Shown piece after piece: positions 11,409-19,249 of a stretch of DNA of 64,000 bases. Location of the stretch: positions 2,128,965 to 2,192,964 of the forward strand of contig NZ_JAVDUI010000001.1 of NCBI RefSeq assembly GCF_031456275.1, in the 5' to 3' direction. Origin of the DNA: Falsarthrobacter nasiphocae (GTDB taxonomy: Bacteria > Actinomycetota > Actinomycetes > Actinomycetales > Micrococcaceae). The translations under genes and the position numbers were made by a program. Positions within the stretch are counted from its first letter, which is position 1; every line of letters begins with the position of its first letter. The notes under the pieces are model-generated. The model worked only from the letters and a program-made list of their open reading frames with translations, was not told where the DNA came from and made no database searches.

Positions 11409-12638
11409 GTGCCACGCTCAGCCACCGTTCACCGCGCTGTCACCGCCGCCACCCTGGGCCTTGCGCTGGCCCTCGCCGGGTGCGCCTCGGACGGCCCAGG
11501 GGGCACCGCGCCCTCCGGCGGGGGAGAGACGGGCGGCCCGTCGTCGTCGCCTTCCGCAGCGCCCCGCATCACCGAGTCCGCGGCGGGCAAGGACGCCTGC
11601 GGTGAGGGCGAGTGCTTCTCCCTCTCCGTGAGCGGGGACTTCCTCCTCCACGAAGGCCTCTGGAGGCAGGCCGAGGCGGACGCGCGGACCACAGGAGGCG
11701 GACAGGACGGCCTCGACTTCGGGCCCCTCATCGCCGCCCAGAAGCCCTACCTGGCCCAGGCAGACCTGTCCATGTGCCAGATGGAGACGCCCCTCGCCGA
11801 CGCAAAGGGCCCCTACAGCGCCTACCCGTCCTTCAACGTCCCGCCGCAGATCCTCCCCGCCGCCAAGGCCGCAGGCTACGACGCCTGCACCATGGCGAGC
11901 AACCACACCATCGACCAAGGCGTCCCCGGCGTCGAGCGGACCCGGAAGGCGCTTGCGGCCGCGAAGCTCGGCAGCACGGGCGGGAACCTGACGGAAGCCG
12001 AATCGAAGAAGCCGGCCATCTTCACCTCGTCCAACGGCGTCAAGGTGGCCGTCGTGACGGGGACCTACGGGCTCAACGGGATCGAGCCGGACGTGCCGTG
12101 GCGGGTCGACACGCTGGATGCCCCGACGATGATCGCCAAGGCCAAGGCCGCCCGGGCCGCCGGCGCGGACATCGTCCTGGCCAACATGCACGCCGGCGAG
12201 GAGTACGCCTCCGTGCCCAACGAGGAGCAGACGACCACCGCCCATGCGCTCGTCGACTCGGGCCAGTTCGACCTGATCTACGGCGAGCACACGCACTCGG
12301 TCCTGCCCATCGAGAAGTACAAGGGCACGTGGATCGTCTACGGCCTGGGCAACAACCTCACCGAGCTCTCCCCGTGGTACCCCGTCAACAACGAGGGCCT
12401 CATGGTCAACGCGGTCTTCGGCAAGAAGGGGGAGAAGTGGACCGTGACGACGCTGCGCTGGGCGCCGAGCCTCATCGTCAAGGACCCGTACCGGTGGTGC
12501 CCCGTCGGCACCGTGAACCCGGCTCCAACATGCGCGCCGGCCGCGGCCGCGGCGGAGTCCCGGGCGCGCACAACGGAGACGGTGAACTCGATGGGCGCTG
12601 ACAAGGACGGCGCCGTCGAGTGGAAGATCGCGCCGTAG
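11409..12638 (+). CDS. CapA-family lipoprotein (metallophosphatase fold)
   Basis: Protein of 409 residues. It begins with a lipoprotein signal peptide whose lipobox LALAGC places the anchor at Cys25, followed by a Gly/Ser/Pro-rich linker. The mature part is a CapA/PgsA-type calcineurin-like fold with GDFLLHE (about residue 78), ASNHTIDQG, ANMHAGEEY and YGEHTHSVLP, which supply likely metal ligands. CapA relatives are linked to poly-gamma-glutamate capsule export in Bacillus, but no capB or capC lies nearby, so a capsule role is not supported. It could act on extracellular envelope substrates. The GTG at 11409 has GGAAGGAC upstream. It converges on gatD. Confidence 0.85.
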   Translation: MPRSATVHRAVTAATLGLALALAGCASDGPGGTAPSGGGETGGPSSSPSAAPRITESAAGKDACGEGECFSLSVSGDFLLHEGLWRQAEADARTTGGGQDGLDFGPLIAAQKPYLAQADLSMCQMETPLADAKGPYSAYPSFNVPPQILPAAKAAGYDACTMASNHTIDQGVPGVERTRKALAAAKLGSTGGNLTEAESKKPAIFTSSNGVKVAVVTGTYGLNGIEPDVPWRVDTLDAPTMIAKAKAARAAGADIVLANMHAGEEYASVPNEEQTTTAHALVDSGQFDLIYGEHTHSVLPIEKYKGTWIVYGLGNNLTELSPWYPVNNEGLMVNAVFGKKGEKWTVTTLRWAPSLIVKDPYRWCPVGTVNPAPTCAPAAAAAESRARTTETVNSMGADKDGAVEWKIAP

Positions 12639-12649
12639 CGGGCGCGGTG

Positions 12650-12684
12650 CCGCCCCGCCGGGACAGCCCGCCCCGCCGGGACAG
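12650..12684. repeat. 17-bp tandem direct repeat between capA-like gene and gatD
   Basis: CCGCCCCGCCGGGACAG occurs at 12650-12666 and again, identical, at 12668-12684. It fills most of the 52-base gap between converging genes. It is probably a slippage product. Confidence 0.6.
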
Positions 12685-12690
12685 GTCGCT

Positions 12691-13443
12691 CTAGCGCGGC
12701 CGCTTCTCGGCCGAACGCCGAGCCCGCTCCTCGAGCGAGTCGTCGAGCGCTCCGGGGACGAACTCGCCGTGGCGGCGCTCCGCCGCGGTGCGCAGCAGGC
12801 AGTCGGCGAGGGCCGGGTTCTTTGGCAGAAGGGACCCATGGAGGTACGTGCCCAGGACGTTCGCGTGCCGGGCGCCCTCCGTCTCGTCCTCGCCGTTGTT
12901 TCCCGCACCGACGACGACGCGGCCGAGGGGCTCGGCGCCGCTGCCGAGGACGGTCTTCCCCGAGTGGTTCTCGTACCCGACGATCCGGCCGAACTCGTCC
13001 GACTCGGTGACGACGTTGCCGATGAGTCGCTCGTCGGTGCCCTTTGTGGTCAGGTCGAGGATGCCGAGCCCGGGGAGGACGCGGCCGGACAGGGTCTCGA
13101 ACTCATGACCGAAGAGCTGGTACATCCCGCAGATGACGAGCATGGGGGAGCCGTCTGCGGCGAGGCCGGTCAAACGGTCGGCGATGCGGGCGAGGTCATC
13201 GATGATCTTGAACTGCCCGGAGTCCTGGCCCCCGCCGCCCACAATCACGTCTGCGTCCTCGGGGAACGCGTCCCCGACGTTGTAGTCCACGATCTCGGGG
13301 GAGTAGCCGTGCCAGGCCGCGCGGCGCGCAAGCGTCAGGGTGTTGCCCCAGTCCCCGTAGATGTTCATGTCATCCGGGTAGAGCTGGACGATCCGCAGCG
13401 CGCCCTTGGACGGTCCCTCGGGGGTGAAGATGGGGTGGCTCAC
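12691..13443 (-). CDS. gatD: lipid II isoglutaminyl synthase, glutaminase subunit GatD
   Basis: Class I glutamine amidotransferase of 250 residues that releases ammonia from glutamine and passes it to MurT, which amidates D-Glu of lipid II to D-isoglutamine. The catalytic nucleophile is Cys105 in LVICGMYQLFG and the catalytic His is His202 in TYLHGSLL. The ammonia/glutamine site element GGGGQDSGQFK is at about 69-79. The GTG at 13443 overlaps the murT stop (GTGA), so murT and gatD are translationally coupled. A long in-frame extension into murT is not used. The arrangement and family leave little doubt. Confidence 0.94.
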   Translation of the reverse strand: MSHPIFTPEGPSKGALRIVQLYPDDMNIYGDWGNTLTLARRAAWHGYSPEIVDYNVGDAFPEDADVIVGGGGQDSGQFKIIDDLARIADRLTGLAADGSPMLVICGMYQLFGHEFETLSGRVLPGLGILDLTTKGTDERLIGNVVTESDEFGRIVGYENHSGKTVLGSGAEPLGRVVVGAGNNGEDETEGARHANVLGTYLHGSLLPKNPALADCLLRTAAERRHGEFVPGALDDSLEERARRSAEKRPR

Positions 13444-14723
13444 GAGAAGTCCTCGACGGTCGTGTGGCGGGCCAGTGCGCGGCGGAGGGCGAGCATGGCG
13501 GTGTACGTGGAGAAAATGCGCTTCGGCCGGTCCGGGTGCTCCTTGAGGAGGGCCTCGAGCGAGGCGGCCAGGTCCTCGTCCACCTCGCCGACAGGCACGT
13601 CGTCGTACTTCAGACGCAGGGCCATGTCTGCCGCCCGCACGCCCGAGACGCGGTCGACGCCCCCGGAGCGGAGGATGTCGAAGTCGACGTCCCACAGCCA
13701 GGACATGTCGCGGCCGTCGGCGTAGTCGTCGTTGACGGCGATCATCGTGGCCGCGTCCGAGCTGACGAAGGACTGCAAACCCAGGCGGAACCCGGCAGGG
13801 TTCTTGACGAGGACGAGCTCAAGCGGCTGCCCGTTCACCACGAAGGACTCGCCGCGGCCGAAGGCGGGCGTGACGTTCTCAAGGGCCTGCACCAGTGCGG
13901 CCTCGTCTGCCGCGTCGCCGAGAATCCGGCGCACGAGCGCGAGGGCCGCAGCCGCGTTGTAGACGTTGTAGACGCCCTTGAGCGACATGGTCGCGGGGAC
14001 GCGGCGCCCGCCGATGTCGAACTCGGCCTTCTCGCCCTCGAGGCTCGCGAGGAGAACGTCGGCGGTCAGGGCGTCCGCGGGGGTCGCCGAGTCCGCGGCG
14101 GCCGCGCGGCGCAGGTCGTCGTCGGCCGGGAACATCCGGCGCAGCTGAGGCGCGAGGCCGAAGTACGCGACGTCCGCGTGGGCCGCCCCGCCCTCGGCGA
14201 TGCGGGCCACGCGCGGGTCCTCGCGATTGAGGACGACCGTACCCGTGGTCCGGGAGGCGATGGTGTCGAGGAAACGGGCGGTCGTGTCGATCTCGCCGAA
14301 TCGGTCAAGCTGATCCCGCAGGACATTGAGGAGGAGGGCGTACGTCGGCTGGAACTGGCGGACGAAGTGCACCGCGTGGGCCTCGTCCAGCTCCAGGACC
14401 GCGATGTCTGCGTCGAGGCGGCCCGTGACGCTCGCCTCGGCGACGAGGGACGCCACCACGCCGCGCGTGAAATTCGAGCCGGAGCGGTTCGTGAACACCT
14501 TGAGGCCCTGGGACGCGAGGAGCTCCACCACCATTTTCGTCGTGGTGGTCTTGCCGTTGGTTCCGGAGACGACGACGACGCCTTGCGGCATCCTCGAGAG
14601 CATGGCTGCGAGGAACCCCGGGTCAAACCGCTCGACGACGAGGCCCGGGAGGGCCGATCCTGAGCCCCGGAGGCGGGATGCGGCGCGGACGGCTTTGCCG
14701 ACGAGAATGCTCACGGGGATCAT
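13440..14723 (-). CDS. murT: lipid II isoglutaminyl synthase, ligase subunit MurT (no zinc ribbon)
   Basis: Mur-ligase-like protein of 427 residues. The ATP loop SGTNGKTTT is at 53-61, the central domain contains ELDEAHAV and LLNVLRDQLDRFGEID, and the C-terminal DUF1727 region contains KNPAGF and NDDYADGRDMSWLWD. It activates the D-Glu carboxylate of lipid II for amidation with ammonia from GatD. The protein contains no cysteine at all, so the four-Cys zinc ribbon known from Staphylococcus MurT is missing; a stretch rich in Ala and Asp (about residues 205-230) stands in its place. The ATG at 14723 has no Shine-Dalgarno but a -10-like box 7 bases upstream. Confidence 0.94.
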   Translation of the reverse strand: MIPVSILVGKAVRAASRLRGSGSALPGLVVERFDPGFLAAMLSRMPQGVVVVSGTNGKTTTTKMVVELLASQGLKVFTNRSGSNFTRGVVASLVAEASVTGRLDADIAVLELDEAHAVHFVRQFQPTYALLLNVLRDQLDRFGEIDTTARFLDTIASRTTGTVVLNREDPRVARIAEGGAAHADVAYFGLAPQLRRMFPADDDLRRAAAADSATPADALTADVLLASLEGEKAEFDIGGRRVPATMSLKGVYNVYNAAAALALVRRILGDAADEAALVQALENVTPAFGRGESFVVNGQPLELVLVKNPAGFRLGLQSFVSSDAATMIAVNDDYADGRDMSWLWDVDFDILRSGGVDRVSGVRAADMALRLKYDDVPVGEVDEDLAASLEALLKEHPDRPKRIFSTYTAMLALRRALARHTTVEDFS

Positions 14724-14740
14724 GGACTCGATACTAGTTC
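14724..14740. promoter_or_regulatory. overlapping divergent promoter, murT (-) / pdxT (+)
   Basis: On the minus strand TAGTAT (14736-14731) ends exactly 7 bases before the murT ATG, predicting a transcript that starts at the A of ATG (leaderless). On the plus strand GATACT (14730-14735) overlaps it and could serve pdxT. No strong -35 on either side. Confidence 0.4.
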
Positions 14741-14790
14741 ATGACATGCGCGGCAGGCCTCGCGCTGGGGCCGCGACAAAAGGGGCAGAC

Positions 14791-15420
14791 ATGCAGCACT
14801 CGGGAGCACCGCTGGTCGGAGTGCTCGCCGTTCAGGGGGACGTGCGCGAGCACGAGCAGTTCCTCCAGGACGTGGGAGCGCGAACGCGGCGAATTCGGAC
14901 CCCTCGGGACCTGGAGGGGATCGAGGGGCTCGTCCTGCCCGGCGGGGAGTCGACGGCCATGGCCAAGCTGTGCCGCGTCCTCGGCATCATGGACCCCATC
15001 CGGGAGCTCATCCGGGAGGGCCTGCCCGTCTACGGCTCGTGCGCGGGCCTCATCCTCCTCGCGGACCGCATCAAGGACCCGGCGCTCGACGCCGCCGGGT
15101 GCCCGCAAGAGACGTTCGGCGGGCTTGACGTGACGGTCGTCCGCAACGCGTTCGGCCGCCAGCGCGAGAGCTTCGAGGTGGACCTGGAGTTCGCCGGGCT
15201 CGAGCCGGACCCCGTCCATGCGGTCTTCATCCGGGCGCCGCAGGTGCTCGAGGCGGGCCCGGGCGTCGAGGTCCTTGCGCGCGTGGGCGGGCTGGGACGG
15301 GCCGCCGGTAGAATCGTTGGAGTTCGCTCGGGGAACCTGCTCGCAACGAGCTTCCATCCGGAGGTCACGCAGGAGCGCCGGATCCACGAGCTGTTTATGC
15401 ACATGATCGCGAAGAGATAG
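14791..15420 (+). CDS. pdxT: pyridoxal 5'-phosphate synthase glutaminase subunit PdxT
   Basis: Class I glutaminase of 209 residues that feeds ammonia to PdxS. The triad is visible: Cys84 in [10 protein letters not shown], His189 and Glu191 in SFHPEVT. The substrate loop GGEST is at 51-55. The ATG at 14791 has AAAAGGGGC upstream; in-frame codons before it are not supported. It is followed 8 bases later by the yebC family gene, a common actinobacterial arrangement. What is unusual is the distance to pdxS. Confidence 0.96.
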   Translation: MQHSGAPLVGVLAVQGDVREHEQFLQDVGARTRRIRTPRDLEGIEGLVLPGGESTAMAKLCRVLGIMDPIRELIREGLPVYGSCAGLILLADRIKDPALDAAGCPQETFGGLDVTVVRNAFGRQRESFEVDLEFAGLEPDPVHAVFIRAPQVLEAGPGVEVLARVGGLGRAAGRIVGVRSGNLLATSFHPEVTQERRIHELFMHMIAKR

Positions 15421-15428
15421 GCAGACGT

Positions 15429-16184
15429 ATGTCCGGACACTCCAAATGGGCTACCACGAAGCACAAGAAGGCCGCGATCGACGCCAAGCGCGCCAAGGCG
15501 TTCGCCAAGCTCATCAAGAACATTGAGGTCGCGGCCCGCGCTGGCGGCGCCGACCTCTCCGGCAACCCCGCCCTTGAGCTTGCCGTCCAGAAGGCGAAGA
15601 AGACGTCGGTGCCCAACGACAACATCGACCGCGCCATCAAGCGCGGTGCCGGCCTGACCGGCGAGGTCGTCGACTACAGCGAGATCATCTACGAAGCACG
15701 CGGACCGCAGGGCTCCGCGCTCCTGATCGAGTGCCTCACGGACAACAAGAACCGGGCCGCCTCCGAGGTGCGCGTCGCCATCACCCGCAACGGCGGCACC
15801 GTGGCGGACCCGGGCTCTGTCGCGTACCTCTTCGCCCGCAAGGGCCTCGTGCGCCTGCCGAAGAACGGCCTGACGGAAGACGACGTCCTCATGGCCGTCC
15901 TCGACGGCGGCGCCGAAGAGGTCAAAGACGACGGCGAGTCGTTCGAGGTCATCAGCGAGCCCGGCGACCTCCGCGCCGTCGTGGCGGGCCTCGAAGAGGC
16001 CGGGATCGAGTACGAGACCGACGAGGTCGAGTTCGTTCCCTCCATGCATGTTCAGCTCGACGCGGACGGCGCGCGCAAGTTCCTCAAGCTCGCGGATGCC
16101 ATCGAAGAGCTCGACGACGTCCAGAACGTCTACTCCAACGCCGACATCTCGGCCGAGGTCATGACGGAGCTGGAGAACGACTAG
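15429..16184 (+). CDS. yebC: YebC/PmpR-family protein
   Basis: Conserved three-domain protein of 251 residues (N-terminal [15 protein letters not shown], typical of the family). Members have been described as transcriptional regulators (PmpR) and as factors acting at the ribosome on difficult sequences, so the exact role here is open. It sits directly upstream of ruvC, with 3 bases between the stop and the ruvC ATG, the standard context. No truncation or missing region is seen. Confidence 0.95.
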   Translation: MSGHSKWATTKHKKAAIDAKRAKAFAKLIKNIEVAARAGGADLSGNPALELAVQKAKKTSVPNDNIDRAIKRGAGLTGEVVDYSEIIYEARGPQGSALLIECLTDNKNRAASEVRVAITRNGGTVADPGSVAYLFARKGLVRLPKNGLTEDDVLMAVLDGGAEEVKDDGESFEVISEPGDLRAVVAGLEEAGIEYETDEVEFVPSMHVQLDADGARKFLKLADAIEELDDVQNVYSNADISAEVMTELEND

Positions 16185-16187
16185 CCC

Positions 16188-16850
16188 ATGGCCCAGCTTC
16201 CAGGCCGCGCCCCCGCCCAGCCGGGGGCGCGGCCTCTGCGCATCCTCGGCGTCGACCCGGGTCTCACCCGCTGCGGCATCGGCGTCGTCGACATGCACGC
16301 GAACCGCACGGCGGAGCTCGTGGATGTGGGCGTGGTGGGCACCGCCGCGGAGCAGCCGCTGGATCAGCGGCTCCTGACGATCGCGCTGGCCATCGACGAG
16401 TGGCTCGACAAGCACTCGCCGGACATGCTCGCCTTGGAGCGCGTGTTCAGCCACAACAACGTCAGCACGGTCATGGGCACGGCCCAGGCCTCCGGCGTGG
16501 TCATCGTGGCCGCCGCCCGGCGTGGCGTCCCCGTGGCGCTGCACACGCCCACAGAGGTCAAGGCGGCGGTGACCGGGGACGGGCAGGCCGGCAAGGAGGC
16601 GGTGACGCAGATGGTTGTCCGCATTCTGCGGCTGAGCAGCCCTCCCAGGCCCGCGGACGCGGCGGACGCGCTCGCCCTGTGCATTGCGGCCGGGTGGCGG
16701 CGCTCGGTGGGGGCCGCCGAGGGCGCGCGTGTCGTTGGCCGGGCGCGCACAGAGCTCGCACCGAGGCCCTCGGGTGCGCTGACTCCTGCGCAGAAGGCGT
16801 GGGCGGAGGCCGCCAAGCGGGGATCGCGCAAGCCCGGGACTTTTCGCTAG
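16188..16850 (+). CDS. ruvC: Holliday junction resolvase RuvC
   Basis: Endonuclease that cuts Holliday junctions moved by RuvAB. The protein has 220 residues, longer than E. coli RuvC (173) because of a C-terminal Ala/Arg-rich tail after residue 175. All four acidic metal-binding residues are present: Asp23 ([10 protein letters not shown]), Glu84 ([11 protein letters not shown]), Asp157 and Asp160 ([10 protein letters not shown]). The first 15 residues are a Pro/Ala-rich extension, so a slightly later start is possible, but there is no better start codon. It precedes ruvA and ruvB. Confidence 0.96.
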   Translation: MAQLPGRAPAQPGARPLRILGVDPGLTRCGIGVVDMHANRTAELVDVGVVGTAAEQPLDQRLLTIALAIDEWLDKHSPDMLALERVFSHNNVSTVMGTAQASGVVIVAAARRGVPVALHTPTEVKAAVTGDGQAGKEAVTQMVVRILRLSSPPRPADAADALALCIAAGWRRSVGAAEGARVVGRARTELAPRPSGALTPAQKAWAEAAKRGSRKPGTFR

Positions 16851-16853
16851 TAT
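16848..16853 (+). promoter_or_regulatory. candidate -10 box for ruvAB
   Basis: TAGTAT overlaps the ruvC stop, 64 bases before the ruvA ATG. It suggests that ruvAB can be transcribed separately. No clear -35. Confidence 0.3.
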
Positions 16854-16917
16854 GTTCTAATCAGCGAGGTGTCCGCTCGGGGCGCCATTGGCACAGACAA
16901 AGGGGCGTCACCACACC

Positions 16918-17523
16918 ATGATCTCCATTCTCCGGGGCGAGGTCGTCTCCGTGCGGCTGGACCGGGCCGTCGTGCTCGTCGGCGGGATCGGCTTCGAGGT
17001 CATGGCGCCAGCGCCCACGCTCGCGTCGCTGCGCACGGGCAGCCAGGCGCAGCTGTACACGTCCATGGTGGTCCGGGAGGACTCGATGACCCTCTACGGG
17101 TTCACCGAGGCCGAGGCGCGGGAGGCGTTCGAGGTCATCACGAGCATCTCCGGCGTGGGCCCCAAGCTGGGGCTCGCGGTGATGTCCGTCCTGGAGCCGG
17201 CCGCCCTGCGGGAAGCCATCGCCACGGAGAACAAGGCAGCCCTCCAGTCCGTGCCGGGCATCGGACCCAAGTCCGCCGCCCGCATGCTGCTCGAGCTCAA
17301 GGACCGTTTTGGCCCGGCGGCGGTCGCCGCCGGCGGATCAGGCGCGGGACCCGCTGGTGTCGGGCCCCAGGTCCAGGCTGCCCTGCTCTCCCTCGGATGG
17401 AGCGAGAAAGACGCGGAGTCTGCCTGGTCCGGCCTCGTCGCAGAGGACCCTGATGCCGCCGCCTCGGAGAACGTGTCCGTGGCGCTCAAGGCCGCCCTGG
17501 CGCGCCTGGCGAGGAAGCGCTAG
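16918..17523 (+). CDS. ruvA: Holliday junction DNA-binding protein RuvA
   Basis: Tetrameric protein of 201 residues that holds the Holliday junction for the RuvB motor. It has the N-terminal OB fold ([12 protein letters not shown]), two helix-hairpin-helix motifs ([15 protein letters not shown] and [15 protein letters not shown]) and a C-terminal RuvB-binding domain after an Ala/Gly linker. The start at 16918 (MISILRG) matches the family and has AAAGGGGC upstream; a GTG/ATG extension to 16888 is unlikely. The stop overlaps the GTG of ruvB by one base. Confidence 0.96.
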   Translation: MISILRGEVVSVRLDRAVVLVGGIGFEVMAPAPTLASLRTGSQAQLYTSMVVREDSMTLYGFTEAEAREAFEVITSISGVGPKLGLAVMSVLEPAALREAIATENKAALQSVPGIGPKSAARMLLELKDRFGPAAVAAGGSGAGPAGVGPQVQAALLSLGWSEKDAESAWSGLVAEDPDAAASENVSVALKAALARLARKR

Positions 17524-18551
17524 TGGCGGACCGCGACATCGTCCAGCCCACGGCGGACCCGGAGGAGAGGGCCCTCGAGGGCGCCCTGCGGCCCAAGACC
17601 CTCGGGGACTTCGTGGGGCAGGAGCGCGTCCGGGAACAGCTTGGCCTCGTGCTCAAGGCGGCCCAGATTCGCGAGCGGACCGCGGACCACGTGCTGCTCT
17701 CCGGCCCGCCCGGGCTCGGCAAGACAACCCTGGCCATGATCGTGGCCCAGGAGATGGGCGCGCCGCTGCGCATCACGAGCGGCCCGGCCATCCAGCATTC
17801 CGGAGACCTCGCGGCCATTCTCTCCTCTCTCGTCCCGGGGGAGATCCTCTTCCTCGACGAGATTCACCGCATGTCCCGGCCTGCTGAGGAAATGCTCTAC
17901 ATGGCCATGGAGGACTTCCGTGTGGACGTCATCGTGGGCAAGGGCGCCGGGGCCACGTCCATTCCACTGGAGCTCCCGCCGTTCACGCTGGTCGGGGCCA
18001 CGACCCGCGCGGGCCTGCTCCCCGGTCCGCTGCGGGATCGGTTCGGTTTCACGGGCCAGCTGGAGTTCTATTCGGAGGCTGAGCTCGAGCTGGTCCTGCG
18101 CCGCTCGGCCCTGCTCATTGACCTGGCCGTCTCGGGCCAGGGGTTCTCGGAGATCGCCCGGCGCTCCAGGGGGACGCCCCGCATCGCCAACCGCCTCTTG
18201 CGCCGTGTGAGGGACTGGGCCCTGGTGCACGGCGTGACCAACATCGAACAGTCCCACGCGGCCACAGCACTGACGATGTACGAGGTGGACGAACGCGGGT
18301 TGGACCGCCTGGACCGCAGCGTCCTCCTCGCGCTGATCGACAAGTTCGGGGGCGGGCCCGTCGGCCTGTCCACCCTCGCCATCGCTGTGGGAGAGGAGAC
18401 GGAGACCGTGGAGACGGTCGCCGAGCCCTACCTCGTCCGCGAAGGGCTGCTCGGGCGCACACCCCGCGGTCGCGTGGCCACCCCAGCGGCCTACGCCCAC
18501 GTGGGCCGGCCGCTTCCCGAGGGCCACTGGTCCTCCACAGGGGGTCTCTAG
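17523..18551 (+). CDS. ruvB: Holliday junction branch-migration motor RuvB
   Basis: AAA+ ATPase of 342 residues that drives branch migration with RuvA. Walker A GPPGLGKT is at 61-68, Walker B LFLDEIHR at 109-116, the sensor region ATTRAG at about 160, and the winged-helix C-terminus contains [12 protein letters not shown]. The GTG at 17523 shares a base with the ruvA stop, so the two are coupled. Full length, nothing missing. Confidence 0.97.
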   Translation: MADRDIVQPTADPEERALEGALRPKTLGDFVGQERVREQLGLVLKAAQIRERTADHVLLSGPPGLGKTTLAMIVAQEMGAPLRITSGPAIQHSGDLAAILSSLVPGEILFLDEIHRMSRPAEEMLYMAMEDFRVDVIVGKGAGATSIPLELPPFTLVGATTRAGLLPGPLRDRFGFTGQLEFYSEAELELVLRRSALLIDLAVSGQGFSEIARRSRGTPRIANRLLRRVRDWALVHGVTNIEQSHAATALTMYEVDERGLDRLDRSVLLALIDKFGGGPVGLSTLAIAVGEETETVETVAEPYLVREGLLGRTPRGRVATPAAYAHVGRPLPEGHWSSTGGL

Positions 18552-18573
18552 CCGGTCCGGTGTGATCCCCGTC

Positions 18574-18595
18574 GTGTACGCTCGAACCAGTACAC
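18574..18595. promoter_or_regulatory. inverted repeat upstream of yajC
   Basis: GTGTAC and GTACAC flank 10 bases (18574-18579, 18590-18595), forming a dyad after ruvB and 127 bases before the yajC start. It could be a protein-binding site. No regulator can be named. Confidence 0.25.
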
Positions 18596-18659
18596 ATCAG
18601 GCGTTCTCGGCGAGGCGTGCGGGGAGTTTGAGGCCGTATCGGCCCCCTCGCAACCGCCG

Positions 18660-18686
18660 GGGCGCCCTCGTTTTCGAGAGGCGCCC
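18660..18686 (+). terminator. GC-rich hairpin in front of yajC
   Basis: Stem GGGCGCCCTCG with CGAG-A-GGCGCCC (11 bp with one bulged A) and loop TTTT. It sits 108 bases after ruvB and 35 bases before yajC, so it may terminate the ruv transcript or act as a leader structure for yajC-secDF. Confidence 0.4.
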
Positions 18687-18721
18687 GGACACCGAGCCCG
18701 CCGCCAACCGAACGGAACATC

Positions 18722-19249
18722 GTGTCACCTTCCCTCTCCCTGCCTCTCGGTGCGGACGCAGCCTTCAACCCGGGCTCCCTCTTCCTGCCCGCGCTGCTCG
18801 TTCTCTTCCTCCTCTTCACCGTCATGCGGTTCCGCAAGCAGCAGAAGGAGGTGGGTGAGCGCCGTGCCCAGGTCGTCGCCGGCGCACGGGTCATGAGCAC
18901 CTCGGGCATCTTCGGCACGGTCGTCTCCCGCAACGACGCTGAGAACACCGCCCTCGTGGAGATCTCCCCGGGTGTTGAGGTCACGATGCACATCGGCGCC
19001 CTCGCTCCGGCGCCCGAGACCGCTCCGGCGGCCGAGGACGCGACGACCGCCCCCGCTGACGGGGACGGACTCGTTGAGCCCGCTCCCGTCGATGCCGCGG
19101 CATCCGGTGAGGCGGCCACGCCGTCGTCGGCCTACCGTCACCCCGGGAGCCAGGCGGAAGCCGGCTTCACGGAGCCTGGGACCCCGGGCGCCGGCTCCGC
19201 TGGCTCCACGTCCGCCGAGACCCGCCCGGAGGCGGGGGAGCAGCGGTGA
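18722..19249 (+). CDS. yajC: preprotein translocase accessory protein YajC
   Basis: Small inner-membrane partner of SecDF. The protein has 175 residues: a short periplasmic N-terminus, one membrane helix at about 18-35, then the conserved cytoplasmic core RFRKQQKEVGERRAQV and MSTSGIFGTVVSRND. After residue 95 comes a long acidic Ala/Pro/Glu-rich tail typical of actinobacterial YajC. The GTG at 18722 is preceded by CGGAACATC, a weak ribosome site. The stop overlaps the secD GTG. Confidence 0.93.
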   Translation: MSPSLSLPLGADAAFNPGSLFLPALLVLFLLFTVMRFRKQQKEVGERRAQVVAGARVMSTSGIFGTVVSRNDAENTALVEISPGVEVTMHIGALAPAPETAPAAEDATTAPADGDGLVEPAPVDAAASGEAATPSSAYRHPGSQAEAGFTEPGTPGAGSAGSTSAETRPEAGEQR

